From the NCBI GenBank assembly GCA_009746045.1, contig RPFO01000078.1, forward strand, positions 1,742,080 through 1,806,079: DNA of 64,000 bases, read 5' to 3'. Under the pieces are notes generated by a model. It had not been told where the DNA came from. It searched no databases and saw only the letters and a program-made list of their open reading frames with translations. Shown piece after piece: positions 1 through 9,302 of this stretch. Numbering within the stretch: position 1 is the stretch's first letter; every line of letters starts with the position of its first letter. The stretch comes from Mesostigma viride (lineage: Eukaryota; Streptophyta; Mesostigmatophyceae; Mesostigmatales; Mesostigmataceae). A program made the position numbers and the translations under genes.

Positions 1-410
1 TCCATCATCTTTTTCCAAATCACGGAGAGGCCTAGGCCCCTCATGTCCTCGCCTAGCTGCTCCTTGAAGGTGCGGGCCTTGCAGCAACTAGCATTGCTGG
101 CCCCGACTCCCACGTGAGGAGGTGCCGGCTGCCAGGCTGAGCAGGTCTTAGCCCTGCGGAGGGGCCTCGAGATGTGTCTACCTGGTTGGTGCGAGCTAAG
201 TGCCCTACTTGTTGCATATCTACGCTGCTTGATGGTGCTGGTGATAAGCGGCACTGTGCCTAGGTACAAGTCCTCCTTGCGGACGTGTGCGGAATAGCCC
301 ACACGGAGAATTGCCCGCAGCATGTTGGTGACCGCGCCGTCCAGCTTTTTCGCCAGGTCGGCTGTGAGGGTCCACGTCTCGGCCCCATACGTGAGAACAG
401 GCCGTAGGGT
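1..410 (-). pseudogene. Family-A LINE ORF2 fragment, C-terminal part
   Basis: Read on the minus strand, this stretch encodes pieces of the post-RT region of the same LINE ORF2 that is better preserved at 52.6-53.1 kb: a TYGAETWTLTADLA block, then LDGAV.NMLR, then ARTFKEQL.EDM.GLGLSVIWKKMM at the left edge. The reading frame is broken, so it is a decayed copy. The element's 3' end lies beyond the left edge of the window. Its 5' side stops near position 410, where it abuts the 3' end of another family-A element. Confidence 0.75.
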
Positions 411-424
411 TTCTTCCCACATGC

Positions 425-1335
425 CTCCTCAAATGGACATGCTCCCGTTGGGGAGTCACGGAGCGTCGGAGCGGCACCAGAATGCTTGTAATCCCTGAGT
501 GTGCACAGCGGGCAGCCCTGGGGGCAGAGACGCCCCCCTTCCCTCGATCATGCCACAGGCATGCCACAGGGTGCACAATCGGACCCGTCGAAATGATCCG
601 GCATCCCCTGTGGGTGCTATATGACCCGTGTGAGCATTACGTTGCTATGTAGACGTGAGCTAGCAAACATGAGCAGTGCTACTAGAACTAGTAGGCGAGA
701 CGCATACTGAGCTAGTAGGCTAGCTGGCGGATGTCTGTCAGTGCATGGCAACTAGGGTTAGGCTAGAGGCATGCATGGGTACGCAGTTCTACCCTGCATT
801 GGCGTTGCACATGGGTGGCTAGGAATGGCATCATCCAAACATGGGTGTGACTATACATTACATGGCTAGTCTAGATAGCTCGTGGGGGGCTAATAATCCA
901 CAGCTGAGTGGTTGTTGACGATCAAGTCCCGACCCCGCCCCTCCAGAACACCTTGGGCTCAGCTTGGGGTCTTGCTTGTGGCGGAGGTACGTATTCCGGC
1001 CACATGTATGCAGGTTGCGTCGCTAGCTGCTACTGCTGAGCCGGCGGGGGCCACGGGTCGTTGTCCAGCGTCCAGAAGAGGTCGTGCAGCTTCTTGCGGC
1101 ACGAGAACAACAGCCGCTTGTATTATCCTCTGGACATGGAACGGAAGGTAAGTAGGACTGGTGGGGGTGCCACCTAGTTGCATGTCCCGTGAGTGGGGAA
1201 GGCGGTGACAGTCCACGAAGTTCTAATTTACCTACGAGTTCCAGTTGCGTAAGGAGCTTGCTCCTGAGCTCGTCCCCAAGAGACTTGGCCGTCTCCCCTG
1301 GCTGCTTCACTCAAAACATGCAACGCAGCACCACT
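425..1335 (-). mobile_element. Family-A ORF1-only retroelement, 5'-truncated and degenerate
   Basis: The 3' end (minus orientation) is at the left, with the family-A terminal stem-loop at about 440-466. A 3' UTR of about 430 bp follows. Then come degenerate blocks that match the C-terminal half of the L1-like ORF1 found intact at 46097-47500: the WPEY...VYWRGGD region at about 900-1000, the LHDLFWTLDNDPW region at about 1060-1110, and the GETAKSLGDELRSKLL region at about 1235-1310. ORF1 runs straight into the 3' UTR with no ORF2 between. No TTAAT tail is left at its 3' end. Confidence 0.6.
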
Positions 1336-1469
1336 CGGCATGGCCGCAGCCGGGGTGCGGTTGGTGTCCTCATGTGCTTCCGCTCGACAAAAGGGACATG
1401 ACCATCAGACCATGTGTTAAAAAGTTGATCGAACATGCGCCGGTCTTGATCGATCAATATCCAGTGTAT

Positions 1470-1870
1470 TAACTAATTATCCAGTGTATTAAACACGTGC
1501 TCCCGTTGGGGAGTCACGGAGCACCGAAGTGCTTTTAATCCCTGTGTGTGCACAACAGGCCGAGAAAGGGCAGAGACCCCTGGGCAGTCTCCTTCATGCC
1601 AAAGGCATGCCACAGCTGCATGCGGGCACGCTAGCTAAACGGACACGCAAACGATCCGGCAGTCTGTGGGTGCAATACTTAGACCCATGTGAGCATATCA
1701 TAACAAGGAGCGTGGGCAAGTAATCTGATCGAAGCCAGGACGTAGCATGGCTGTACAAGGACTAAGCTCAGGCTATGGCTGGTTGTGTACCGTGCGTGAG
1801 CGGTGCACGTGACTAGGTAGGGTGGCACAGCCGAGGCAAACATTCTAAGCATGGCTTCAGTGTATGCATG
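1470..1870 (-). mobile_element. Family-A retroelement 3' UTR fragment
   Basis: The stem-loop at 1498-1525 follows a TTAA-containing stretch on its left. The body continues to about 1860 and closely matches the 3' UTR at 25856-26230, including the stretches near GCATGCCACAGC and GGCTGGTTGTGTACCGTGCG. Orientation is minus. No coding sequence is left in it. Confidence 0.65.
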
Positions 1871-2900
1871 TGTCTATACCGGTAACCTCAAGACACGTGC
1901 ATGGCGGTATGATACTACTACTACGATTTCTTTGGTCCACGGCCAAAATAAGTGCGGTGGCAGTGGTGGCAGTGCGTTGCATGGCCGGGGGGGTACATGC
2001 ATGCATTTGGCGGCCGCCGACATACACTGATGAACTATCACGTAGACTGTACGTGTCACGTGGGTACGTACCAATTGCAATAAAGTGACCTTCAACCCGT
2101 ATACACAACGAGAAGGACGGAGGGCGCCCCAGCTTGATCTCTCGATCACTGGCTGGCTCTGACACTGCCCTATAAGTGGGCAGGCCGGCCACAGAACGCT
2201 CTCAGACTCCGCACCATGGTGCGGGCGCAACTGTATGGGTGCAATAATAAAGCTTCGCCGCATTTAGCAACTAAAAGCATGGCGCGGATGTACGTAGTAG
2301 TAAGGCTGCCCCATGCATATCCAGAGTCCACAGATAGGCGCTTGGAACACATTTAGAGGCGCGGCGGCCGGATTGGGAGAATGTTAAAGGCCTCTCCTGG
2401 AGCCTGATGAGGGCTTTTAGGGCCCCTCTAAAAACCATACCAGGGCCCAGGGTTCACCCACAGAAAACAGGTTTTAAGGGGGTCGCATACCCAGGGTACG
2501 TTCGCCCACAACCCCCACCGAATACATACAGCTGCCGACATATAAAACTAGATCTAGCTATATGTACATAGGGTGTATGGCATCGATCATACTGCACCGA
2601 TCAATCCACACAAGAACACAAATTCTGCCGACATGAAGTTCAATTATTGATTACGCGCGGACCCGGCCATATGGGGGAACGAGGAGCACTAGCTTTAGAG
2701 GATCCCCATGTGTGGTGCACAACAACAAGAAGGGGCCATGCAGCCGCAGAGACAGGCCTACACACCTTCCCTCATGCATGCCCGGCTGAAGGCAAGCTGC
2801 AGCTGCTATACTGATATGCATGTTCTCATTCTCAGACTCTTGCTAGGAGATGCTGGCATTTACTGTTGGTACCGGCACTAAGACCAAAATCAGTGTGAGG
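1871..2900. other. Repeat-derived DNA with no gene seen
   Basis: About 1 kb without a recognisable gene. The part from about 2050 to 2250 matches the family-C 3' UTR at 57950-58130 (GTCACGTGGGT, then a block near ACCTTCAACCC, then GAAGGACGGAGGGCGCC), with a decayed terminal hairpin. The rest is not recognised. Confidence 0.5.
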
Positions 2901-2904
2901 GGAT

Positions 2905-2971
2905 AATTAATTAATTAATTAATCAATTAATGAATTAATTAAACACGTGCTCCCGTTGGGGAGTCACGGGG
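2905..2971 (-). repeat. Family-A tail and stem-loop, remnant
   Basis: A run of TTAATTAA-type units (about 2905-2941) is followed by the family-A terminal stem-loop at about 2945-2970. The rest of the element is missing on the right, so this is a very short, severely 5'-truncated insertion. Confidence 0.6.
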
Positions 2972-3106
2972 ATAATGCTGCACTTGATGCAGTGCATGAA
3001 TGTTTTATGTAAACTGAAACGACTCGACGGCAACGTACGTCACCAAGATGCTGCGCCGGGCAACCCTTTGGTTTGCACATATTTAGTAATGAGGATTTGT
3101 ATGCGC

Positions 3107-3240
3107 TTTACATTTTTGTGTGCTAGGCTTTATACGGACAGCCTATACCACACCTTCAAACTCAGTGCACATCATTATCAAGTTGGTTATTGTAGCACCA
3201 TGCTGGGGGCCCAGCATACTCGAACACAAGGTGTTGCCCC
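3107..3240 (+). repeat. 134-bp direct repeat, copy 1 (pairs with 3662-3795)
   Basis: This 134-bp stretch recurs at 3662-3795 at a constant offset of 555 bp; by eye the two copies are identical or nearly so. It contains a short palindrome, GCTGGGGGCCCAGC. No coding function is recognised. Confidence 0.85.
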
Positions 3241-3267
3241 TCGTAGCAGCGTGGGTGGGTGGGTGGG

Positions 3268-3605
3268 AGCTGAAAAGAGGCCTCCCTACGTCCCCTACAC
3301 CACTCTAAGTACTGACTATCATTCACATTGCGCCACGCAGGCCTGCCGGCTGGCGCAGGTACAAGGTGTACTGACTGCCAATCACAGTTGCGCCACGCCT
3401 GGCGGCTGGCGCAGGTAACAAGGTCTAGTGACGTACGTTAGAAGCTACCTAGGCCTGCACTCCGGAACCACACTCAGCCTAGGCACAAAAAGGGCCGGCC
3501 GGTGCAGTACCCTCGTGACAAGCGCTAGTCTTACGCTACCTACGGCAGGTCGGTCCCCTTTGAGCCCGTCCACGCGTCATATATAAAATGAGCGAAGCTC
3601 AGCAA
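3268..3605 (+). repeat. 338-bp direct repeat, copy 1 (LTR-like)
   Basis: This block recurs at 4838-5175 at a constant offset of 1570 bp, apparently identical. A slightly trimmed version (3271-3604) begins TG and ends CA, as LTRs do. A TATA-like element (ATATATAAAA) lies near its right end at about 3579. Inside it, a motif with ATTCACATTGCGCCACGC is followed by a diverged second copy. No matching TSD, primer-binding site or polypurine tract could be found, so an LTR identity is only a possibility. Confidence 0.75.
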
Positions 3606-3661
3606 ATACATTTCTTGTTTTTGGTCCATTGGAGTTCCTTCCCACCAAGAGAAACATTTAT

Positions 3662-3795
3662 TTTACATTTTTGTGTGCTAGGCTTTATACGGACAGCCTA
3701 TACCACACCTTCAAACTCAGTGCACATCATTATCAAGTTGGTTATTGTAGCACCATGCTGGGGGCCCAGCATACTCGAACACAAGGTGTTGCCCC
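3662..3795 (+). repeat. 134-bp direct repeat, copy 2
   Basis: Second copy of 3107-3240. It lies 57 bp to the right of the first 338-bp repeat, whereas copy 1 lies 27 bp to the left of it. Confidence 0.85.
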
Positions 3796-4837
3796 CACAC
3801 CTCCTTCCTTGGCCACCAAGGCTGTCGCCAACCTTGGTGCCGATTTTCTTTCCGCCCATGGCCCCCCTCCTGCACGCTGCCACGGCTGTACTGCCGCCCC
3901 CGTGTGGCCGCTACGGTTTCCCGGCGGACGCAGGGCGGCACCCATGTCGTTCCCCCCGTTAGGGGGGCGGTTTCCAGCGGCTGCTCATTAGGCCTTACGC
4001 CCCCGGACCGTCTCTCACAAGCCCAGGACCCATCACCAGCCCCACCCCCGAGGCTGGGATTTCCCGGCATTGAAACCTTTGTGGCGATAGGCCCTCTACC
4101 CTACCAAGGCCTTGGCTTGGAAACTGCTTAGCCAAGGCCCTGACCAGGGCTTGTGTTGTTGTAGGAAATTTTTTATGGCATAGATATGCCCCCCTGGCTG
4201 AACCGAACTCTTTATCGCTTTTCCTATAATGCATCATACAGGATAAAAACAAGGCGATAAAACAGCAAGAATTTCAGCCCCGCCAGGCGAACATTCTTTG
4301 CTGAAAAACTGGGCAATGATGAAGAGCGCGCTCCTCCCACCAAGATTCGCTCCAGCCCCGCATCCTCCCCGAAACTCCCGTCTGGCCACAGGCCGAAAGA
4401 TCGGGTCCGCTGTCAGGCTCCTGGCAGTTATGGGCTACCCTGGCACCCCGCGCTAGCCATCTCCACGTTTAAGGCAGATTCGCCTCCACCTGTGATTCTT
4501 TCCACCGTAGCCGCTGGCCCTGGCCTGTATGGCTCCTTCCCTGACGTTGTCCGACTAAAATCGCAGCTTCCCCAGTGTCAGGAAGCCGCTTGCCGCACCC
4601 AGGGGTAGAGGGGAATCGTCAGTGGGCCCAGCGCCGGAAATCACACCATTTTACTCAAAACGTAGAGCCCCCCACCCAACAACCATTACCGTGGCCTGTA
4701 ACGGTGGGTGGCGAACATAAAGAATTTTATTCCAGGCCTCTCCACGCCCGGAGAGGCCGATAGCATCGTCTTACATTCAGCGCAGCCGCCATAGCGGCCA
4801 GCCGACCTTGCCAGCAAATGCTGGGATCAAGTTGCGA
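3796..4837. other. Unique segment between the two 338-bp repeats
   Basis: About 1 kb present only in the second (134-bp + 338-bp) unit; the equivalent gap in the first unit is 27 bp. No open reading frame in it resembles a known protein. It is either an insertion into the second unit or the interior of a short non-coding LTR-like element. Confidence 0.5.
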
Positions 4838-5175
4838 AGCTGAAAAGAGGCCTCCCTACGTCCCCTACACCACTCTAAGTACTGACTATCATTCACATTG
4901 CGCCACGCAGGCCTGCCGGCTGGCGCAGGTACAAGGTGTACTGACTGCCAATCACAGTTGCGCCACGCCTGGCGGCTGGCGCAGGTAACAAGGTCTAGTG
5001 ACGTACGTTAGAAGCTACCTAGGCCTGCACTCCGGAACCACACTCAGCCTAGGCACAAAAAGGGCCGGCCGGTGCAGTACCCTCGTGACAAGCGCTAGTC
5101 TTACGCTACCTACGGCAGGTCGGTCCCCTTTGAGCCCGTCCACGCGTCATATATAAAATGAGCGAAGCTCAGCAA
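4838..5175 (+). repeat. 338-bp direct repeat, copy 2 (LTR-like)
   Basis: Second copy of 3268-3605, including the TATA-like sequence at about 5149. The sequence to the right of it (ATTGTATGCG) does not match the sequence left of copy 1, so no target duplication brackets the pair. Confidence 0.75.
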
Positions 5176-5281
5176 TTGTATGCGCTGATTTGCCCTATGT
5201 TTCCCACATTCTTAGGCACAGGCGCCTGGGCCCGGCCTAGCCGGGCACCTGGCCTGCACAGATCAGGTCGACACATATAAG

Positions 5282-5715
5282 ACTGATATGTAGACTAGCT
5301 GGCACCAAGTCCGACCAGCGCCTGGACGTTATGTCCTCACCTGGCGTGCATGCCCCAGGCTGCGCGCGGCAGGGCCGCCACCCGTGGACGTTCCGTGATA
5401 GACTATATAGGCATGGACATATGCTATCCTAGACGAGACGGGCTCACACCCTGGCAGCCTCCTTGTTTGTCTGTAATATGGAAGCAGATCTGGTACACAA
5501 GGATAGATGGCAAGTTGTGATGAAGGAGACCACCCTCAAGTCCGTGGGGCCGGGCTCCGCGTGTGCATGACCGCGTAACTTGGCATTCATAGCGATTCGG
5601 GCTTTTTGCCCACAACTAGGACCTAGATAGCTTACATCATCCATTCCATCCCATGTTCCCCTCCCACTGAGGACTTATGCTCACGTGACGCAGTCACGTG
5701 TATATTAATTAATGA
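5282..5715 (+). mobile_element. Family-C retroelement 3' fragment, left arm of inverted repeat
   Basis: About 430 bp that pairs, in reverse complement and with scattered differences, with about 6270-6700. Its right end has the hairpin CACGTGAC-GCA-GTCACGTG (5682-5700, perfect 8-bp stem), followed by a TATATTAATTAATGAATG tail. This places the element's 3' end at the right, in plus orientation. Confidence 0.7.
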
Positions 5716-6265
5716 ATGAATGTTTCATGGGCCTCTTGCATTACTGGAATAATTCTTGTAGAAGGTCGATCAGGCCGGCCGGTGCGTGTAAGCTGCAAGA
5801 ATAATGAATTCTCAGTGCCACAGCGGCAGCTATCAAAAGCATGTTCAACTGTGCCCTCTAAATCAGTTAATTTCAAGCCTATCGATCGGTTGGCCCTGGA
5901 CCATGGGCCGGGCAGCCCTACTGCATCTGTTATACATGCTTTTGCTATGTCCAAGCTGTATCGCACCCACAGCAGTAGTTGCTAGACTCCCCCAGTGAGC
6001 AGTTTAATTGAACCTGTGGCCTGCCTTTCAAGGGCAACGAGAGATCTATCGAAGGGGGTGGTCCCATGACCCCTTTTTGCTGTGTGCACATCAAACAGGG
6101 ATGAATTCTCGTGTCCCCGTTGAGGGACCACGGAGCACTGAATTCCCCAAATATTTAAGATATCGTAGTGGACGTCTCCCGGCCAAGACGTCAATATGTA
6201 CTATGTATGTCTACAGCTAGTCTAAAATATGGGCCGCACGTGAGGCCTCGAGCTAATGAATTTAT
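5716..6265. other. Spacer between inverted family-C copies
   Basis: About 550 bp between the two tails. It includes a diverged family-A-like 3' end in minus orientation at about 6107-6142 (GTGTCCCCGTTGAGGGACC, then GGAGCACTGAA). No gene was recognised. Confidence 0.45.
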
Positions 6266-6269
6266 CAAT

Positions 6270-6700
6270 TACTGATAATTAATATACACGTGACTGCGTC
6301 AAGTGAGCATAAGTCCTCAGTGGGAGGGGAACAGCATGGGATGGAATGGATGATGTAAGCTATCTAGGTCCTAGTCACAGGGTTGTGGGCACCACGGCCC
6401 GAATCGCTATGAACGCCATACGCGCGGTCACACGCGGAGCCCGGCCCCATAGACTTGGGGGTGGTCTCCTTCATCACTACTTGCCATCTATCCTTGCGCA
6501 CCAGATCTGCCTCCTCCATATTACAGACAAACCAGGAGGCTGCCCGTGTGTAAGCCCGTCGCGTCTAGAGTAGCACATGTCCACATTGCCTAGTCGATCT
6601 ATCACGGAGAGTCCACGGGTGGCGGCCCTGCCGCGCGCGGCCTGGGGCACGCCAGGTGAGGACGAAACGTCGTACTGGTCGGGCTTGGTGCCAGCTAGTC
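6270..6700 (-). mobile_element. Family-C retroelement 3' region, right arm of inverted repeat
   Basis: Minus-oriented copy of 5282-5715. The tail is at about 6268-6286 and the hairpin CACGTGAC-TGC-GTCAAGTG at 6287-6305 has one stem mismatch. On its 5' side (right) it runs directly into a reverse-transcriptase fragment. That shows family C is the 3' end of a LINE, with an internal deletion between the RT and the 3' region in this copy. Confidence 0.65.
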
Positions 6701-7560
6701 TATCTGTCAGATGACTCCAGCTTCTCGATGAGCGTGATGTCGTCGGCATAAATGAGGTCAGCTAGTAAAGTCTGCCTGTTGGTCGGCCCCCCTTTCCCAA
6801 GCCGTCATTCGTGATCACTCTGAGACCAGGGGCACGGCCAGCAATGCTAGCAAAGCCGGCACGTGCCTCAGTGGCGCATAACCGATAATCCACTACAACA
6901 ATAACCAGATACGGCAACAAGGCGCATCCCTGCCAGACGCCGGTCTGCCGGTGGACATGGCGTGTTAAAGCCGTGTTGAGTGCGCACCTAAGTGGTCGAC
7001 CCCGCATACAGCGTGCGGATGACGGTAATCAGGGGCCGTGGGGACGCGAGCGCGAGCAAGGACAGCCCATAGAGTGGCCGTAGCAATTTCGAATATCAAT
7101 ATATCAATATATCAAATAGCCGTAGCAATGTCGAGTCATGCTTTGCCCATGCAGGGAGTAACTCTCTGCTGAGATGCCATGTGTACACCGAGCTATAGCC
7201 TAGCCACATACCTTCCACCCCATATGTCATGCAGGCCTTCTAGGCCCTCTCCTCAAGCCGCCTTGTGTGCTTGTGCTTGTTCAGGAGGCATGTCAAACCA
7301 TCATGGCGGTGCAGGTGCACCTTGTGCACCCAGAGCAGGTGATAGTTGTACATCCTACATACACCTGCAGGTTGTCGCCCTGATTGTATTACAACCCCAT
7401 AGATGCCCCTTTCTCAGGGCCATGTGTTACATATGCTCCCCACGGAGCTATGATTTAATTAATTAATAGAGCGGCCCAGAGGACAGAATCAAAAGCCTTG
7501 ATAAAGTCGACGAAGATCAGGATAATCTTGCACGCAAACTATTACCGTACCATGCTTTTT
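6700..7560 (-). pseudogene. Family-C LINE reverse transcriptase fragment, interrupted
   Basis: On the minus strand the order from the right is: a VDFIKAFDSVLWAAL block (about 7470-7520), an interruption (about 7090-7465), then PLITVIRTLYAGSTT and TGVWQGCALLPYLVIVVVDY (about 6890-7050), then LADLIYADDITLIEKLES at about 6712-6765. These are RT motifs A, B and C of an L1/RTE-type LINE; the YADD catalytic pair is still encoded. Stops and frameshifts break it. Confidence 0.8.
7092..7465 (+). mobile_element. Family-B retroelement 3' fragment inserted in RT
   Basis: It interrupts the RT pseudogene between motif A and the following block. The right end has the family-B hairpin region near CATATGCTCCCCACGGAGC and a TTTAATTAATTAAT tail, so orientation is plus. 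The body matches family-B 3' UTR DNA elsewhere in reverse complement (TCTCTGCTGAGATGCCATG, and CCCTTTCTCAGGGCCATGTG). A short duplicated motif containing GCCGTAGCAAT lies near its left edge. Confidence 0.6.
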
Positions 7561-7639
7561 ATGTTTCCTAGGACCCACAGTCGCCGGGGGGGTCATAGTC
7601 TTTGACAATGTCCGGCCAACGCTGCTTATCCTGCATATC

Positions 7640-7887
7640 CGACCATATCTCCTGTTTGCCCACGCTCCTTGTTATGATATGCTCACATGGGTCTTATTGC
7701 ACCCACAGAACTTGCCGGATCGTATATCGTGTCCGATTGCTGCTGTGGCATGCCTCGATCTGGCATGAAGGAGAAAGGGGGTCTCTGCCCTTTCTTCCTG
7801 TTGTGCACATACAGGGATTAAAAGCACTCCGGTGCTCCGTGACTCCCCAACGGGAGCACGAGTTTAATTAATTAATTAATTAATCTA
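7640..7887 (+). mobile_element. Family-A retroelement 3' end, 5'-truncated
   Basis: Plus-oriented 3' UTR. It includes the block near GGGTCTCTGCCCTTTC and the motif near AGGGATTAAAAGCAC. The terminal stem-loop is at about 7832-7859 (CTCCCCAACGGGAG core) and a TTAATTAAT tail runs to about 7887. It is homologous in reverse complement to 1490-1740 and 25856-26100. Confidence 0.7.
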
Positions 7888-8319
7888 TCGCCTGTTGTCT
7901 CCTTGATATCTGAGTACTATCTAGAGGGAATGACGCCAACAGCGTCTCTGCTCTGCATGCCAGCTAAAATCATATCGCGGTGTGTCCAATGTTGGCCACC
8001 GCGTCGCCTAACCCTGACAGGGCCTGACCATGTAAGAAGATATCTCCCGGGCTAGCTGGCCAGGCTGCAAGGAACCAGCAGGGCCCTCATCTGTCTGTCT
8101 GTATCAACCTGCCTAGTACGGGCTAGACTACGTTTCACGAGGGTGACCCCATTCCTATGGGGTCAGCTTGCTTGGGCGTAGGATAGCCAGCAAGCTCGGT
8201 AGTCTACGCTGCCTAATGATATCAGCATCCCAATGATCCCATCATATAACGCCGCCAAGTGGCGGTGTTCGCCGTACTCCACCCCCATCCTAGTAACTGT
8301 TCCATACAATCTGGACTCT

Positions 8320-8404
8320 CAAACAGGGATGAAAGGTACCTAGTCAAAAGTCGGTGCCCCGTGACTCTCCCAACGGAGGCGCGCGAATGAATAAATGAAT
8401 GGAT
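8320..8404 (+). mobile_element. Decayed family-A 3' end
   Basis: A diverged terminal stem-loop, core CTCTCCCAACGGAGG at about 8362-8376, is followed by a GAATGAATAAATGAATG tail. Just downstream (8405-8430) GTGACTACGCGTCACGTGGG looks like a decayed family-C end facing the other way. The flanks from 7888 to 9302 hold no recognisable gene. Confidence 0.45.
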
Positions 8405-8430
8405 GTGACTACGCGTCACGTGGGTACCAA

Positions 8431-9302
8431 TGAAGAGACACAGGCATGCACCGGCAGATCACTACCCCACGTACAAAAGATATGCATGCTGGTTGTCTTG
8501 TTGATATGCGTGTGACTTGGGAATCATGTGCGCTCATTAATATTGCCCATCGTACCTCACGCTGTCACGCATGCATGAGAAGAGCTACAGAGCTACTTGG
8601 GCAAGCCGATCAGTAAATGGCTGAAAATCCACTTCACCAGTATGCTAGAAAAGGTCTTTTTTTTCTGCGGGAGAGGCGTCAATTGGTTGAAAAATAAATA
8701 GTTATAATGACATATTTACAGAAACTTCTGAAGTCTAGTTCTTGCAAAGCCGATATATGCCACCACTATCTTCAAACAAGAATCTTCAATGTTCTGTGCA
8801 CGTTCCTTGCATGCGCTGATTGTACATTGGCAGTCACGTGCTGACGATTACTTGTACATGATGCTCTCGGGCGAACATGTGCACATGGATGGTTCCATGG
8901 CATTTCCTGGGCAGCTAGCAGGACGAGCATAGCACAGTGCCAGCAGGATGAGGCATTGCCAGAGAAGCATGTGTGTGCCTCGGTGGGATCACCACCTGTC
9001 AGGTATAGCACATACAGTGAACATGGTGGCAAGTAGAACAGCCCATGTTTCTTGTAGAAACAACAGATCTATCATTGCCACCTAGATGCATGGCACATGC
9101 AAGGTGAGCTTCAACATTATCAACAACTTGGCGCTGGAATATAGGCCGCATCAGAGCGTGGTAGCTTTTCATTACCCGAGAGAAAGACCAGGTACCATCA
9201 TATCAACCAAGAGAGATGACCTCACCAGCAGCTGTGCATCACCGGGCCATGGATGCCTCAGGGGCACTGTCACTTTAATGCCACCCAGCAGGCCACCCCT
9301 GC
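8431..9302. other. 3' flank of the RAB3GAP2-like gene
   Basis: No gene recognised. The part nearest 9302 should hold the 3' UTR of the minus-strand gene that ends at 9303. There are T-rich stretches near 8650 and a TGTAC-rich stretch near 8820-8860. No clear polyadenylation motif could be singled out. Confidence 0.4.

Noticed and set aside
2975-3418. 147-codon open frame as a gene
   Set aside because: It runs across two repeat units and shows no conserved motif or coding-like composition.
3268-5175. LTR retrotransposon call for the 338-bp repeat pair
   Set aside because: No TSD, primer-binding site, polypurine tract or coding region was found; kept only as LTR-like repeats.
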